Shown piece after piece: positions 16,798-25,147 of a stretch of 64,000 bases of DNA; position 1 is the stretch's first letter; each line of letters opens with the position of its first letter. A program made the position numbers and the translations under genes. This DNA is from Lysinibacillus sp. B2A1 (lineage in GTDB: Bacteria; Bacillota; Bacilli; Bacillales_A; Planococcaceae). Location of the stretch: contig CP027224.1 in NCBI GenBank assembly GCA_002973635.1, positions 4,164,501-4,228,500 on the forward strand, given 5' to 3'. The notes beneath the pieces were generated by a model. It worked only from the letters and a program-made list of their open reading frames with translations. It made no database searches and had not been told where the DNA came from.

Positions 16798-17799
16798 TTA
16801 ATCCTCAGCTTGTTGAGAAGATTGCTGCCAAATATCCCGATTAAAGGATGTCGTTTGTACATTATTTAAAATCGTTTGGGCAGCACGAATTTGCATATGC
16901 TTCATCGGAGAGGACACTTTTTTTAAATACTCCATCCATCCACCATAATTTCGATAATCAAAAAACTGTATACCATATGGTGATCCCGGATAATCAAAAT
17001 AGCCATTACGTGTTAAAACAACCTTACGAATTGGCATGTCAATATTGTCCTGCTTAAATAATTGCGTTAATACAGATTCCATGCGACCTAAATTAATTGT
17101 TGGATTCAGGACCTTAGAATCCTTTGTCCCCACCTTTTTAATCCAGAATCGATCACTGCCTCCAACATAAACTGCCTGATTCTCCGCTTCTAATACAGTA
17201 ATACAAATACATTCTGTTGGTGACATCAGTACAACATCAAGTTCTATCGGTGCTTTTCTAATTTGTAAAATTGGATAATAAAAAAGTAAATAATTATCAG
17301 GTAATTGCTGTAATAAATTACGCAGCAAAGAATCACGCATAAAACGAGGATCGACATATGATTTTTCACGTAAAGTTGAACTCGCCCATTTCATCTGAAA
17401 ATGGAAAAATTGATCGATAAACATTCGTTTTAGTTCATGGATAGACTGTGGTGCATAGACAATTTTCGGTTCAAATGTTAATGTTGTTTCCTCTTCTGGA
17501 ATACTGTCCTCATCACTGACTAATTCATTTGAGATTTCGAGTTGTTCAATATCTTCTTTTTCTTCCTTGTGACGACCAGCAAATAATTTTTTTAATAAAG
17601 AAAAGCGTTCTTTTTCCTCAAAGGGTTCTTGTTCGACAACAGAATCATGCTGCCATTCAGTAATATCTTCTCCAAGCTCCCACTGTCTTTTGACACGCTC
17701 CCACTGATTTTTCTTTAAACGTACAAATTGTGTGGGATATCTTGCTAAATCAATTTGATAACGTGAAATATAATCTTGTAATTTCACCAATTGTGCCAT
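16798..17799 (-). CDS. NERD-like nuclease-related domain protein (YtlQ-like)
   Basis: 333 residues. The N-terminal third is polar and acidic (KEEKEDIEQLEISNE and similar), probably flexible. The C-terminal half resembles a nuclease-related NERD fold: PIELDVVLMSPTECICITVL, then AVYVGGSDRFWIKKVG. NERD domains usually carry an E-x-K signature at the end of the second strand; here it reads LEAENQ, so the lysine appears replaced. It lies directly upstream of ytlR, as in Bacillus. Function unknown; nuclease activity is doubtful. Start ATG follows GGAGTGACC. Confidence 0.65.
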   Translation of the reverse strand: MAQLVKLQDYISRYQIDLARYPTQFVRLKKNQWERVKRQWELGEDITEWQHDSVVEQEPFEEKERFSLLKKLFAGRHKEEKEDIEQLEISNELVSDEDSIPEEETTLTFEPKIVYAPQSIHELKRMFIDQFFHFQMKWASSTLREKSYVDPRFMRDSLLRNLLQQLPDNYLLFYYPILQIRKAPIELDVVLMSPTECICITVLEAENQAVYVGGSDRFWIKKVGTKDSKVLNPTINLGRMESVLTQLFKQDNIDMPIRKVVLTRNGYFDYPGSPYGIQFFDYRNYGGWMEYLKKVSSPMKHMQIRAAQTILNNVQTTSFNRDIWQQSSQQAED

Positions 17800-18038
17800 T
17801 TTACGGTCACTCCATTCTTACTTGCCCTCTATGTAATTATTCCTTTTTGAATGAAGGAAATTAATCGCTACGCTTTTATTACATCGACATTTGCTTTCCA
17901 AATATAAATCTCTTTAGATTAATCTATCTTATTTATTTTACATGACGATACAGGAGAAAACATCCATAATTTGCTCTATAATGTAAAACTTCAATCAGCA
18001 AATCCTCACTTTTTCCATACTTATACCTTTTACGAGAA

Positions 18039-18127
18039 ATCAATTACGCCCCAGCTTAAGCGCGTTCAGATTTTTTTGAGCGCACTCAAAAAAATTCATT
18101 CAAAATTCGTGACATCCACCAGGGGGC
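18039..18127 (-). repeat. 3' fragment of the dispersed structured element (copy D)
   Basis: Read on the minus strand, CCTGGTGGATGTCAC, then a hairpin TTTTTTTGAG/CTCAAAAAAA (18071-18094), AAAATCTGAACG and GGGGCGTAATTGAT at the end match in order the 3' half of the element at 37258-37451 (CTGGCGGATGTCAC, hairpin, AAAATCCGGACG, GCGAAATTGAT). The 5' half with the outer stem is absent; the fragment begins right after the dat terminator. The remaining bases 17800-18038 hold only the promoter region of the NERD-like gene. Confidence 0.6.
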
Positions 18128-18137
18128 AAAAACAAGA

Positions 18138-18185
18138 TAAAAAAACTACCCTAATGGCTTGGAGTGAACCAAAATTAGGGTAGTT
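18138..18185 (-). terminator. Terminator of the pepV-dat unit
   Basis: On the minus strand AACTACCCTAAT pairs exactly with ATTAGGGTAGTT, followed by TTTTTT. Confidence 0.88.
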
Positions 18186-18197
18186 CTTTCGAGATAT

Positions 18198-19052
18198 TTA
18201 CTTTGCATTCATTGAAAGTGGTAATTTAGCCTCAAACACTTGCTGTAATTTACGAGTCCATTCACCTGGAATTCCAGCACCAATTTGCTTGCCATCCACG
18301 TCAATAACAGGCGTAACTTCAGAAGATACTGATGATACAATGATTTCATCCATTGTTAATAAATCTGCCTTCGTCATTGGCTCTTCAATGACTGTTAGAT
18401 TAATTTCCTCAGCACATTTTAAAATCACTTGGCGTGTAATACCGTTTAAAATAAAGTTATTTGCTGGGTGTGTGTAAAGCTTACCATCTTTAATACCGTA
18501 TACATTTGCAGAGGAACATTCTGTAACAATATCTCCACGATGTAAAATAGCTTCATAGCAGCCTTTTTCAGATGCTTCTTGTTTTGCTAATACTGCACCA
18601 AGTAAGTTTAAAGATTTGATATCGCAGCGTAACCAACGAATATCCTCTACAAAAGTGGCTTTTACGCCTTTTTCAAAGTTTTCATATGCACGCTCGCCGG
18701 CTTTCACATTACCTGTTAATACTGCTGGAACACTTGCATCTGGGAAGATATGATTACGAGAAATTGCTCCACGTGTGATTTGGAAGTATACATGACCTGT
18801 ATCTAAATTATTTTTTTCAATAAGTTCATGTAATAATTTGTGTAATACATCTTTTGTATAAGGAATGACTAGACGAATTTTTTCGGCACTCGCGTAGAAA
18901 CGATCAATATGTTCTTGTGCTGTGAACATGTTTCCGTTATAAACTTTGATTACTTCATAAATTCCGTCACCAAATTGGTAACCTCTATCTTCTGGTGATA
19001 CTGTAATAGAACCTTCTTCAACGATTTGATCATTCCATAATGAATATGCCAT
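18198..19052 (-). CDS. dat: D-amino-acid (D-alanine) transaminase
   Basis: 284 residues, matching the PLP fold-type IV Dat of Bacillus sphaericus. EDRGYQFGDGIYEVIKVYNG is the N-terminal signature; the catalytic lysine is in RCDIKSLNLLGAVLAKQEA; ECSSANVYGIKDGKL and NGITRQVILKCAEE bind the cofactor phosphate. It interconverts D-Ala and D-Glu with their keto acids, supplying cell-wall D-amino acids. It lies 27 bases after pepV on the same strand and probably shares its mRNA; AAAGGATG precedes the ATG. Confidence 0.95.
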   Translation of the reverse strand: MAYSLWNDQIVEEGSITVSPEDRGYQFGDGIYEVIKVYNGNMFTAQEHIDRFYASAEKIRLVIPYTKDVLHKLLHELIEKNNLDTGHVYFQITRGAISRNHIFPDASVPAVLTGNVKAGERAYENFEKGVKATFVEDIRWLRCDIKSLNLLGAVLAKQEASEKGCYEAILHRGDIVTECSSANVYGIKDGKLYTHPANNFILNGITRQVILKCAEEINLTVIEEPMTKADLLTMDEIIVSSVSSEVTPVIDVDGKQIGAGIPGEWTRKLQQVFEAKLPLSMNAK

Positions 19053-19079
19053 GTTTCGCTCATCCTTTTCATATTTGAG

Positions 19080-20486
19080 TTATTTTTTTCCTGCAAGTTC
19101 AACAATTGCTTCAGCATAAATAGCTGCTGCTCTGACTAAGTTTTCAACGACAACAAACTCATCCGCACGATGCGCTACATCAGGTTCACCTGGGAATAAC
19201 ATACCAAATGCTACACCCTTCTTCATCACACGTGCATACGTACCACCACCTGTAGAAAGGAGTGGTGTTTCGTAATCACCTGTCTGACGTCTATAGATTT
19301 TCGTTAATGTTTGAATGAATGGATCATTTTCACTTACGTAATGTGGTTTTGAGTCATCCTGAATATCCAATGAAAAACCTTTCGTCACAGTGAAGCGTTG
19401 TGCAGCAGTTATTTTTTTATCAAATGGATATGTGACAGCATACCGCATACTGATCACTAAACTACCACCTTTAGCCACATCATAGCTTACAATGCCTGGA
19501 TTTAATGTCGTCTTCCCAGACATTTCATCCTCAAATTGTAAATTTAATTGATGACCATAATGGTCTTGATAAAATACATCTGCGATAAAGTCGACAAATT
19601 GCTTACTTGCCTCTGTCGTCAATTCTTGTTGTAAAAATGCTGCAAGATAAACAGCTGCATTGACACCTTTTTCTGGCTCCATTGCATGGGCTGATTTACC
19701 TTTGATAGTTATTATATAGCGAGAACCCTCCATTAATAAAGTGCCTTCTAGCTGATTTTTTCTTAAAAATGTTTGAAAATTCAGTTCGAACTGTTGAGAA
19801 ACAAACTGAACCTTTGCTTCTGCAAAATCAGGTACCATATTCGGGCGCTTTCCAGCATTAAATAGTAGTAGCTGTTCTTTCGTTGCATCACCTATTTTAT
19901 TTTGAGAGAACACAAGCTCTGCAATGCCCTTTTCAGCATTAATGAGCGGGAAATCCGCATCAGGTGCAAAACCTATTGATGGCATTTCCTCTTGTTTAAA
20001 GTAGTGGTCGACACAGCGGAAGCCTGTTTCTTCATCCGTACCAATAATCATACGCACTCTTTTGTTAAGCTGAATACCTGCATCTTTAACAAGTTTCATA
20101 GCCATCCATGCAGCTACTGTTGGGCCTTTATCATCAATCGCACCACGAGCATATAATTTTCCATCTGCAATGGTGCCGCTAAATGGCGGGTATGTCCAAT
20201 CAGCTTCATCTCCAATAGGTACAACATCAACATGACATAAAACGCCTAATACATCTTCACCAGTACCCATTTCAATATGTCCAGCGTAATTATCAACATT
20301 TTTTGTTAATAGCCCTTCAGCCTGACCTTTAGCTAACAACCATTCAAGTGCTTTAAGTGGACCATCACCAAAAGGTACTTCAGAAGTGATCGTATCCTCA
20401 TCCAGAACACTATTAATTTGCACAAGCTCCTGTAGCTCTTGTATTAATTCATCTTGCCTTTCTTTTGCAGCTTGTAACCAATCCAT
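19080..20486 (-). CDS. pepV: Dipeptidase PepV (M20 metallopeptidase)
   Basis: 468 residues from ATG 20486, set by GGAGG seven bases upstream. A longer open frame reaches 20717 but its extra codons come from a repeat element and should not be annotated. Zinc ligands are visible: LCHVDVVPIGDEADWTYPPF (H), ARGAIDDKGPTVAAW (D), GTDEETGFRCVDHYF (E) and PGEPDVAHRADEFVV (H). PepV cleaves dipeptides, including beta-alanyl ones, in the cytosol. B. subtilis calls it YtjP. Co-transcribed with dat. Confidence 0.94.
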   Translation of the reverse strand: MDWLQAAKERQDELIQELQELVQINSVLDEDTITSEVPFGDGPLKALEWLLAKGQAEGLLTKNVDNYAGHIEMGTGEDVLGVLCHVDVVPIGDEADWTYPPFSGTIADGKLYARGAIDDKGPTVAAWMAMKLVKDAGIQLNKRVRMIIGTDEETGFRCVDHYFKQEEMPSIGFAPDADFPLINAEKGIAELVFSQNKIGDATKEQLLLFNAGKRPNMVPDFAEAKVQFVSQQFELNFQTFLRKNQLEGTLLMEGSRYIITIKGKSAHAMEPEKGVNAAVYLAAFLQQELTTEASKQFVDFIADVFYQDHYGHQLNLQFEDEMSGKTTLNPGIVSYDVAKGGSLVISMRYAVTYPFDKKITAAQRFTVTKGFSLDIQDDSKPHYVSENDPFIQTLTKIYRRQTGDYETPLLSTGGGTYARVMKKGVAFGMLFPGEPDVAHRADEFVVVENLVRAAAIYAEAIVELAGKK

Positions 20487-20504
20487 ATAATATACCTCCT
20501 CAAA

Positions 20505-20648
20505 ATTATCTAATACGCCCCAGCGAAAATTGCATTTATCTCGCCTCCTATAGAGGTGAGAATATTCTGTACCTGACGCTACGCTTTCGCGCAGTAAAGA
20601 TTTGCTGCTGTCGCTTCGCTTTCGCGCAGTAAAGATTTGCTGAATCAA
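20505..20648 (-). repeat. Internally deleted copy of the dispersed structured element (copy C) with a 35 bp tandem duplication
   Basis: On the minus strand it begins TTGATTCAGC (ending at 20648) as copy A does, has two 35 bp repeats built on GCGAAAGCGNAGCG (repeat starts 20576 and 20611 on the plus strand), then GTCAGGTACAG and a CACCTCTATAGGAGG hairpin followed by CGAGATAAATGC, as in copy A. It then jumps straight to the 3' terminus CGCTGGGGCGTATTAGAT. The central AGATAAAG...GGACG portion is missing. It lies directly upstream of the pepV ribosome binding site and so forms most of its leader. Confidence 0.65.
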
Positions 20649-20848
20649 GGTAATCATTATTCTACACCTTACAACATATAGAACAATCATCTTTCTGACA
20701 ACTATTTTCAGTATCAACTACTAAGACTACCACATATAGCATGTTTTTCACGTATTCCCACAAAATACAGTATAAATTTTTTGTTTTTATTGTAAATTTC
20801 TCTTGCATTCACTAGAAAATCAACTAGTTTTTCTATATAATAAAGTTA

Positions 20849-20866
20849 TCAGAATAATTGTTCTGA
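20849..20866. promoter_or_regulatory. Palindrome upstream of ytzE (candidate operator)
   Basis: TCAGAA and TTCTGA flank six A/T-rich bases, giving an 18 bp near-palindrome about 120 bases before the ytzE start. The binding protein is unknown. The remaining 20867-20970 has no further recognisable signal except the AAGGAG site before ytzE. Confidence 0.4.
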
Positions 20867-20985
20867 ATATAAAAATAGAAAAGGGGATGTCTAAGGCAGC
20901 TACTTATCAGCCTAAGTGCACTCCGCACATATTGTCGTCCGCTAGTCTTTGCCAAGAGAATTAAGATGAAGGAGTGGTTCATTTA

Positions 20986-21207
20986 ATGAAACCAACTACT
21001 GATCGAATGCTTAATCGTATTAAAGATGTGTACATGTTTATTTTAGACAAAGGAACCGTGTCTACACAGGATTTAGTCGAAGAGTTTAGTATCACTCCTC
21101 GCACCGTTCAAAGAGATTTGAACGTGTTAGCCTTTAACGATTTGGTAATGAGCCCAAGTCGAGGCAAATGGACAACGACGAAGAAAAAAGTAAAAATGAC
21201 GTCTTAG
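20986..21207 (+). CDS. ytzE: Small DeoR-type HTH regulator YtzE
   Basis: 73 residues consisting only of a winged helix-turn-helix: MKPTTDRMLNRIKDVYMFIL, DKGTVSTQDLVEEFSITPRT and VQRDLNVLAFNDLVMSPSRG. It lacks the sugar-phosphate sensing domain of full DeoR proteins, as does B. subtilis YtzE. ATG 20986 follows AAGGAG at good spacing; a GTG at 20974 is too close to that site. It is divergent from pepV, as in Bacillus. Target genes unknown. Confidence 0.88.
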   Translation: MKPTTDRMLNRIKDVYMFILDKGTVSTQDLVEEFSITPRTVQRDLNVLAFNDLVMSPSRGKWTTTKKKVKMTS

Positions 21208-21242
21208 TTTTACGTTGAGTACGTAAAGCATTGAGTATGGAA

Positions 21243-21276
21243 AAAGAATGGCCTTTCGTCGGGGTCATTCTTTTTT
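21243..21276 (+). terminator. Terminator of ytzE
   Basis: AAAGAATGGCC pairs with GGGTCATTCTTT (one G-U) and runs into T6. Confidence 0.82.
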
Positions 21277-21498
21277 GTTCATCATTTTTTAGACAATTGA
21301 ATCTCTCTTTTTGCTCAATTAGTCTAGAAAGGAATGATTAATTAAAGCCTCATTCACTCAACTTTCTGAAAATGAAAGCATTCCGATTTCACTTACGTTC
21401 CTTACCATCAATCCTCCCCTGCATTATTTTGACTATTTACAGTTGCTTAACAATCCGTTAAACTCGAAACATTCTACATGTTGAGAGGAGGATTTAAT

Positions 21499-22671
21499 AT
21501 GAAATTGTCTAAGATGTTTCATCCATTAGTTTGGATTATTCTTGGCGGAACGATTTTCACACGTATTGCAAGCTTTATGGCAATGCCCTTTTTAGCTATC
21601 TATTTACATAATGAAATTGAAGCCTCCCCTTTACAAATCGGATTGACAATTGGTATTGCTCCACTCATCTCTACTGTCGGAGGATTTTTTGGTGGTTACC
21701 TAACAGATCGTTTCGGTAGAAAAAGTGTCATTCTGTTGACGATTATCATTTGGAGTCTTGTGTTCTTTGGCTTTGCAACGGCTCATGCAGTTTGGTATTT
21801 TGTATTATTCAATGCTTTAAATGGACTATGTCGTTCTTTCTTTGAACCTTCAACACAAGCATTAATGATTGATTTTACACCTGCTGACAAACGAAAAAGA
21901 TTATTTTCGCTTCGCTATACAGCGATTAACATAGCAGCGGTGATTGGTCCGATCATTGGTGTTTATATTGCTCAATTGTCTAGCCCAAGTATTCCATTTA
22001 TGCTAACAGGAATTATGTATATTGTTTACGCTATATTTTTATTTTTCGTACTGAATCGTTACGAAATGCAACAGCCAAAAGCTACAACACAAACAAAAAT
22101 ACTACAAACCTTTTCATTATTATTAACAAATCGTGTTCTACTAAGCTTTATTTTTGGTGCTATTTTAATCAATATTGGCTATTCTCAATTCGATTCAACA
22201 TTGCCACAAGTTATTGAGCTTAAAATTGAAGACGGTGCCAAACTCTATTCGCTACTTATCTCGCTAAATGCAGCGGTTGTTTTATTACTACAATTACCAA
22301 TTAGTATTGTTTCAGAACGTTTTTCATCCACTGCTACTCTTTTAGTAGGTGTTCTATTCTTTGCATTCGGACTGTTATTGTTCGGCTTCTCCAATAACTA
22401 TCCGCTTTATATTATCGCGATGATTATCTTTACGATCGGTGAAATTTTTGCCTTCCCAACGATGAATGTCATGATTGATGAGATTGCACCTGATACACAA
22501 AAGGCAACCTATTTAGGAGCTTCTCAATTCAAAAATTTAGGAGGCTTTCTCGGCCCAATTATCGGCGGATGGCTGTTAACGCATTATATTGACGCATTGT
22601 TTGTAGTAATTGCTGCACTTGTATTATGTAGTTGCTTCTTCTATAAATCTAAGGGGAGGCCACAACAGTAA
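21499..22671 (+). CDS. MFS transporter (multidrug-efflux type)
   Basis: 390 residues with about twelve membrane helices. The loop 2-3 motif GGYLTDRFGRKSVIL is the MFS signature, and the motif-C-like AAVIGPIIGVYIAQ suggests a drug:H+ antiporter. ATG 21499 follows GAGGAGG; the in-frame TTG at 21478 is less likely. No regulator adjoins it. The substrate is not predictable. It converges on the GGDEF gene with a shared terminator at 22684-22724. Confidence 0.88.
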   Translation: MKLSKMFHPLVWIILGGTIFTRIASFMAMPFLAIYLHNEIEASPLQIGLTIGIAPLISTVGGFFGGYLTDRFGRKSVILLTIIIWSLVFFGFATAHAVWYFVLFNALNGLCRSFFEPSTQALMIDFTPADKRKRLFSLRYTAINIAAVIGPIIGVYIAQLSSPSIPFMLTGIMYIVYAIFLFFVLNRYEMQQPKATTQTKILQTFSLLLTNRVLLSFIFGAILINIGYSQFDSTLPQVIELKIEDGAKLYSLLISLNAAVVLLLQLPISIVSERFSSTATLLVGVLFFAFGLLLFGFSNNYPLYIIAMIIFTIGEIFAFPTMNVMIDEIAPDTQKATYLGASQFKNLGGFLGPIIGGWLLTHYIDALFVVIAALVLCSCFFYKSKGRPQQ

Positions 22672-22683
22672 GTAATGCATAAA

Positions 22684-22724
22684 AAACGCTCCATAGCTTG
22701 AAGTAAACTCAAAAGCTATGGAGC
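22684..22724. terminator. Terminator between the convergent MFS and GGDEF genes
   Basis: GCTCCATAGCTT (22688-22699) pairs exactly with AAGCTATGGAGC (22713-22724). The T-run is better on the leftward side (TTTTTT). Confidence 0.85.
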
Positions 22725-22737
22725 ACATTTTAGACTA

Positions 22738-24255
22738 TCAAACTTTAGCGTAACTCTCTTCAACTTCTTCAAAGCTCGTGTATTGATCTTTGCCAGCATT
22801 TTTTGATTGATATAACGCCTTGTCCGCACGCTCAAACAAGCTTCGTTCTGACTCATCTGGATGGTGACAAATGGCTCCCCCCATACTGACTGATAGTACA
22901 GACCATTGAGCAATATTGGCATTGTCTACATTCTTATAGTGACGAAACTTGTCTAATAACGAATTGGCTAACTGCCGCATATTTTCTGATTTTGTGTCAT
23001 ACAAAACAATTGCAAATTCATCCCCGCCAAACCTCACAACAATGCCATTATTTCCAACCTCTTGTTTTAAAATTCTCGCAGTATCTATCAGGATTTTATC
23101 GCCAGCGCCATGTCCAAACTGATCGTTCACTAGCTTGAAATTATCCAAATCTATCAACAATAAGCCTGGTTGATTCGTCTTCCGCTTTCTTAATAGATTG
23201 TCCATTTTTCTTATATAAGTAGCTCGATTAAAGACATTTGTCAGTGGATCATATGTTGCAAGATGAATAGTTTTAGAAAGAATTTTGTTAATGACTATTA
23301 GCATAATAAAAGAAGTTCCTAACGCAATACAAAGCAATAGCCAAAACTGCTTCGTATTTTTAGATAGTGCCTCTAATTCTGTATAATTTCCATACTTTAC
23401 ATATATAATCCTTTTCGTAGATTCACCGCGAATTGTTTCGGCTTCGTATGGTAAAAAACGGTATTTTTCAATATAACCATTTGAGTATTTCTTTTGATAT
23501 TCCGTTGGCTTCATCGATTTTTTAGCTAGCTCAAAACGCTCTTGAAATATAGCTGTTTGATCCTTCACTGTAATTTTAGCGGATTTTGTATCATCAAAGA
23601 AAACTCCACCCGCATTTATTGTTTGCACTTCTATTAAATCCGTATATTTATCAACTAAATAGTTCGAAGTCTTTCCAAAATTAAAGGTTTGAAAGACAGG
23701 ATCATTTAATAAATCAATGCCTAGTTCTAATAAATATTTTTTATCAGGTGTCGCTAAATAACCAAACTTCCGATATCCTCCAGTAGTCGTCGAGATATCT
23801 ATACCATCATTATAGTATTCTCCACTCGTTCTACGTTCATCTAGTAGAGTAGAAAAACGCTTACAGCATAAGGAAAAATTTAATCCCTTATCTTTTTCAA
23901 AAGTTGTATAAATAACCGTATTGGATTGATCAATTATGTATACATCCATACCATTCTCGTTTTTTATTTTTTGTAAATCCCATGTTGCCACTTTTGGATT
24001 TTCTTCATAATAGGTAACTAGCTTTCGGAGTACCTGCTCCATCTTATCTGAGAGATTTTGATCAAAATAAAAATGCGCATTATCTACAGTTTGCATATCA
24101 GTCAAAATATGATTTTCAATTAACGCCCTATTCATGGCTTCTTGTTGTTCAATATCTGCCATTAGTATTTGTCTGTTTACATAAGAAATCACTGCAACCA
24201 ATATTAGGGCAAAGGCAATTAAAGATATTAATAATTTAATTCTAAGGTTTTTCAT
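22738..24255 (-). CDS. Membrane-bound diguanylate cyclase (Cache-like sensor + GGDEF)
   Basis: 505 residues: transmembrane helix 1 (about 7-26), an extracellular region of about 280 residues with Cache-like character, helix 2 (about 304-326), then a GGDEF domain. The active motif RFGGDEFAIVL and DLDNFKLVNDQFGHGAGDKI are intact, so it should make cyclic di-GMP from two GTP. No RxxD inhibitory site precedes GGDEF (NNGIVVRFGGDEF), so product feedback is probably absent. Two adjacent cysteines (FSLCCKRF) lie in the sensor domain. Single gene with its own GAGG site. The ligand is unknown. Confidence 0.9.
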   Translation of the reverse strand: MKNLRIKLLISLIAFALILVAVISYVNRQILMADIEQQEAMNRALIENHILTDMQTVDNAHFYFDQNLSDKMEQVLRKLVTYYEENPKVATWDLQKIKNENGMDVYIIDQSNTVIYTTFEKDKGLNFSLCCKRFSTLLDERRTSGEYYNDGIDISTTTGGYRKFGYLATPDKKYLLELGIDLLNDPVFQTFNFGKTSNYLVDKYTDLIEVQTINAGGVFFDDTKSAKITVKDQTAIFQERFELAKKSMKPTEYQKKYSNGYIEKYRFLPYEAETIRGESTKRIIYVKYGNYTELEALSKNTKQFWLLLCIALGTSFIMLIVINKILSKTIHLATYDPLTNVFNRATYIRKMDNLLRKRKTNQPGLLLIDLDNFKLVNDQFGHGAGDKILIDTARILKQEVGNNGIVVRFGGDEFAIVLYDTKSENMRQLANSLLDKFRHYKNVDNANIAQWSVLSVSMGGAICHHPDESERSLFERADKALYQSKNAGKDQYTSFEEVEESYAKV

Positions 24256-24384
24256 GCACTTATCCTCTATTATTTTCCCACAATCATTTTTCTGAAGTTT
24301 TTTGAAATTAGTACTAAAGACTAAATAATAATTTATTAATAGTTACATTATATTATACAGTGATTGGTTTATGAATGTATATAA

Positions 24385-24424
24385 AAATACCTCGATACTA
24401 ATTTGTGTTAGCATCAAGGTATTT
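24385..24424 (-). terminator. Terminator of the ytgP-rsuA unit
   Basis: AAATACCT...CTAA and TTAG...AGGTATTT form an almost complete stem. On the minus strand it is followed by TTTT; it begins two bases after the rsuA stop. Confidence 0.82.
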
Positions 24425-24425
24425 A

Positions 24426-25139
24426 TTAATCTCTATTTTGTAAGTCAGCTAGTTCTTTTGTAGTTAATTCTCTATATTCCCCTAAAGCTAAATTGTCATC
24501 AAGCTTTAGACTCCCCATTGATAAACGTTTTAAATAGGTAACACGTTTACCAACTGACTCAAACATACGCTTCACCTGATGAAACTTACCTTCTTGAATG
24601 GTTAGCTCGATTTCCGATTGTAGGTCAGATTTTAAGATATTTAGCTCTCCTGGTTTTGTCACATAACCGTCATCCAACTCTACACCCTGTGCAAATTTTT
24701 TGCCATCTTCCTCTGTCACGAGCCCTTCTATTTGCGCATAGTAAACTTTAGGCACATGTTTTTTAGGCGATAATAAATTATGCGCTAGCTGACCGTCATT
24801 CGTTAACAGCAGTAATCCTTCTGTATCTTTATCTAAGCGCCCAACTGGAAAAGGCTGAAAATGTTGATGTAAAGGCTCTAACAAATCAATGACCGTCTCA
24901 TCTCGTCCATCCTCTGTTGCAGAAATAACGCCAGGAGGTTTATTCATCATAAAGTATACAAATTCTGTGTAAACAACTTGTTCACCAAAAACGGAAACAT
25001 CTTGTTTTTCAGGGTCTACATGTAATGCTGCATCCTTTACATATGCACCATCCACAGTTACTGCCTTTTGCTTAAGAAGCTGCTTCACTTCCTTGCGTGA
25101 CCCATACCCCATATTTGCTAGTAATTTATCTAAACGCAT
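24426..25139 (-). CDS. rsuA: 16S rRNA pseudouridine synthase (RsuA family)
   Basis: 237 residues. An N-terminal S4 RNA-binding domain (MRLDKLLANMGYGSRKEVKQ) precedes the catalytic domain; the active aspartate is in PVGRLDKDTEGLLLLTNDGQ, and KVYYAQIEG and GKFHQVKRMFESVG are conserved. It isomerises a uridine in 16S rRNA, U516 in E. coli. It follows ytgP by eight bases (TAGGAGGATTTATG), forming a two-gene unit also present in Bacillus. Paralogues RluB/E/F are alternatives, but length and neighbourhood favour RsuA. Confidence 0.9.
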   Translation of the reverse strand: MRLDKLLANMGYGSRKEVKQLLKQKAVTVDGAYVKDAALHVDPEKQDVSVFGEQVVYTEFVYFMMNKPPGVISATEDGRDETVIDLLEPLHQHFQPFPVGRLDKDTEGLLLLTNDGQLAHNLLSPKKHVPKVYYAQIEGLVTEEDGKKFAQGVELDDGYVTKPGELNILKSDLQSEIELTIQEGKFHQVKRMFESVGKRVTYLKRLSMGSLKLDDNLALGEYRELTTKELADLQNRD

Positions 25140-25147
25140 AAATCCTC

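Noticed and set aside
17971..18183. 70-codon plus-strand frame between the NERD-like and dat genes
   Set aside because: Runs through the element fragment and the dat terminator; no ribosome binding site.
20487..20717. N-terminal extension of PepV
   Set aside because: The extra codons derive from the repeat element; the ATG at 20486 has a good GGAGG and matches the family start.
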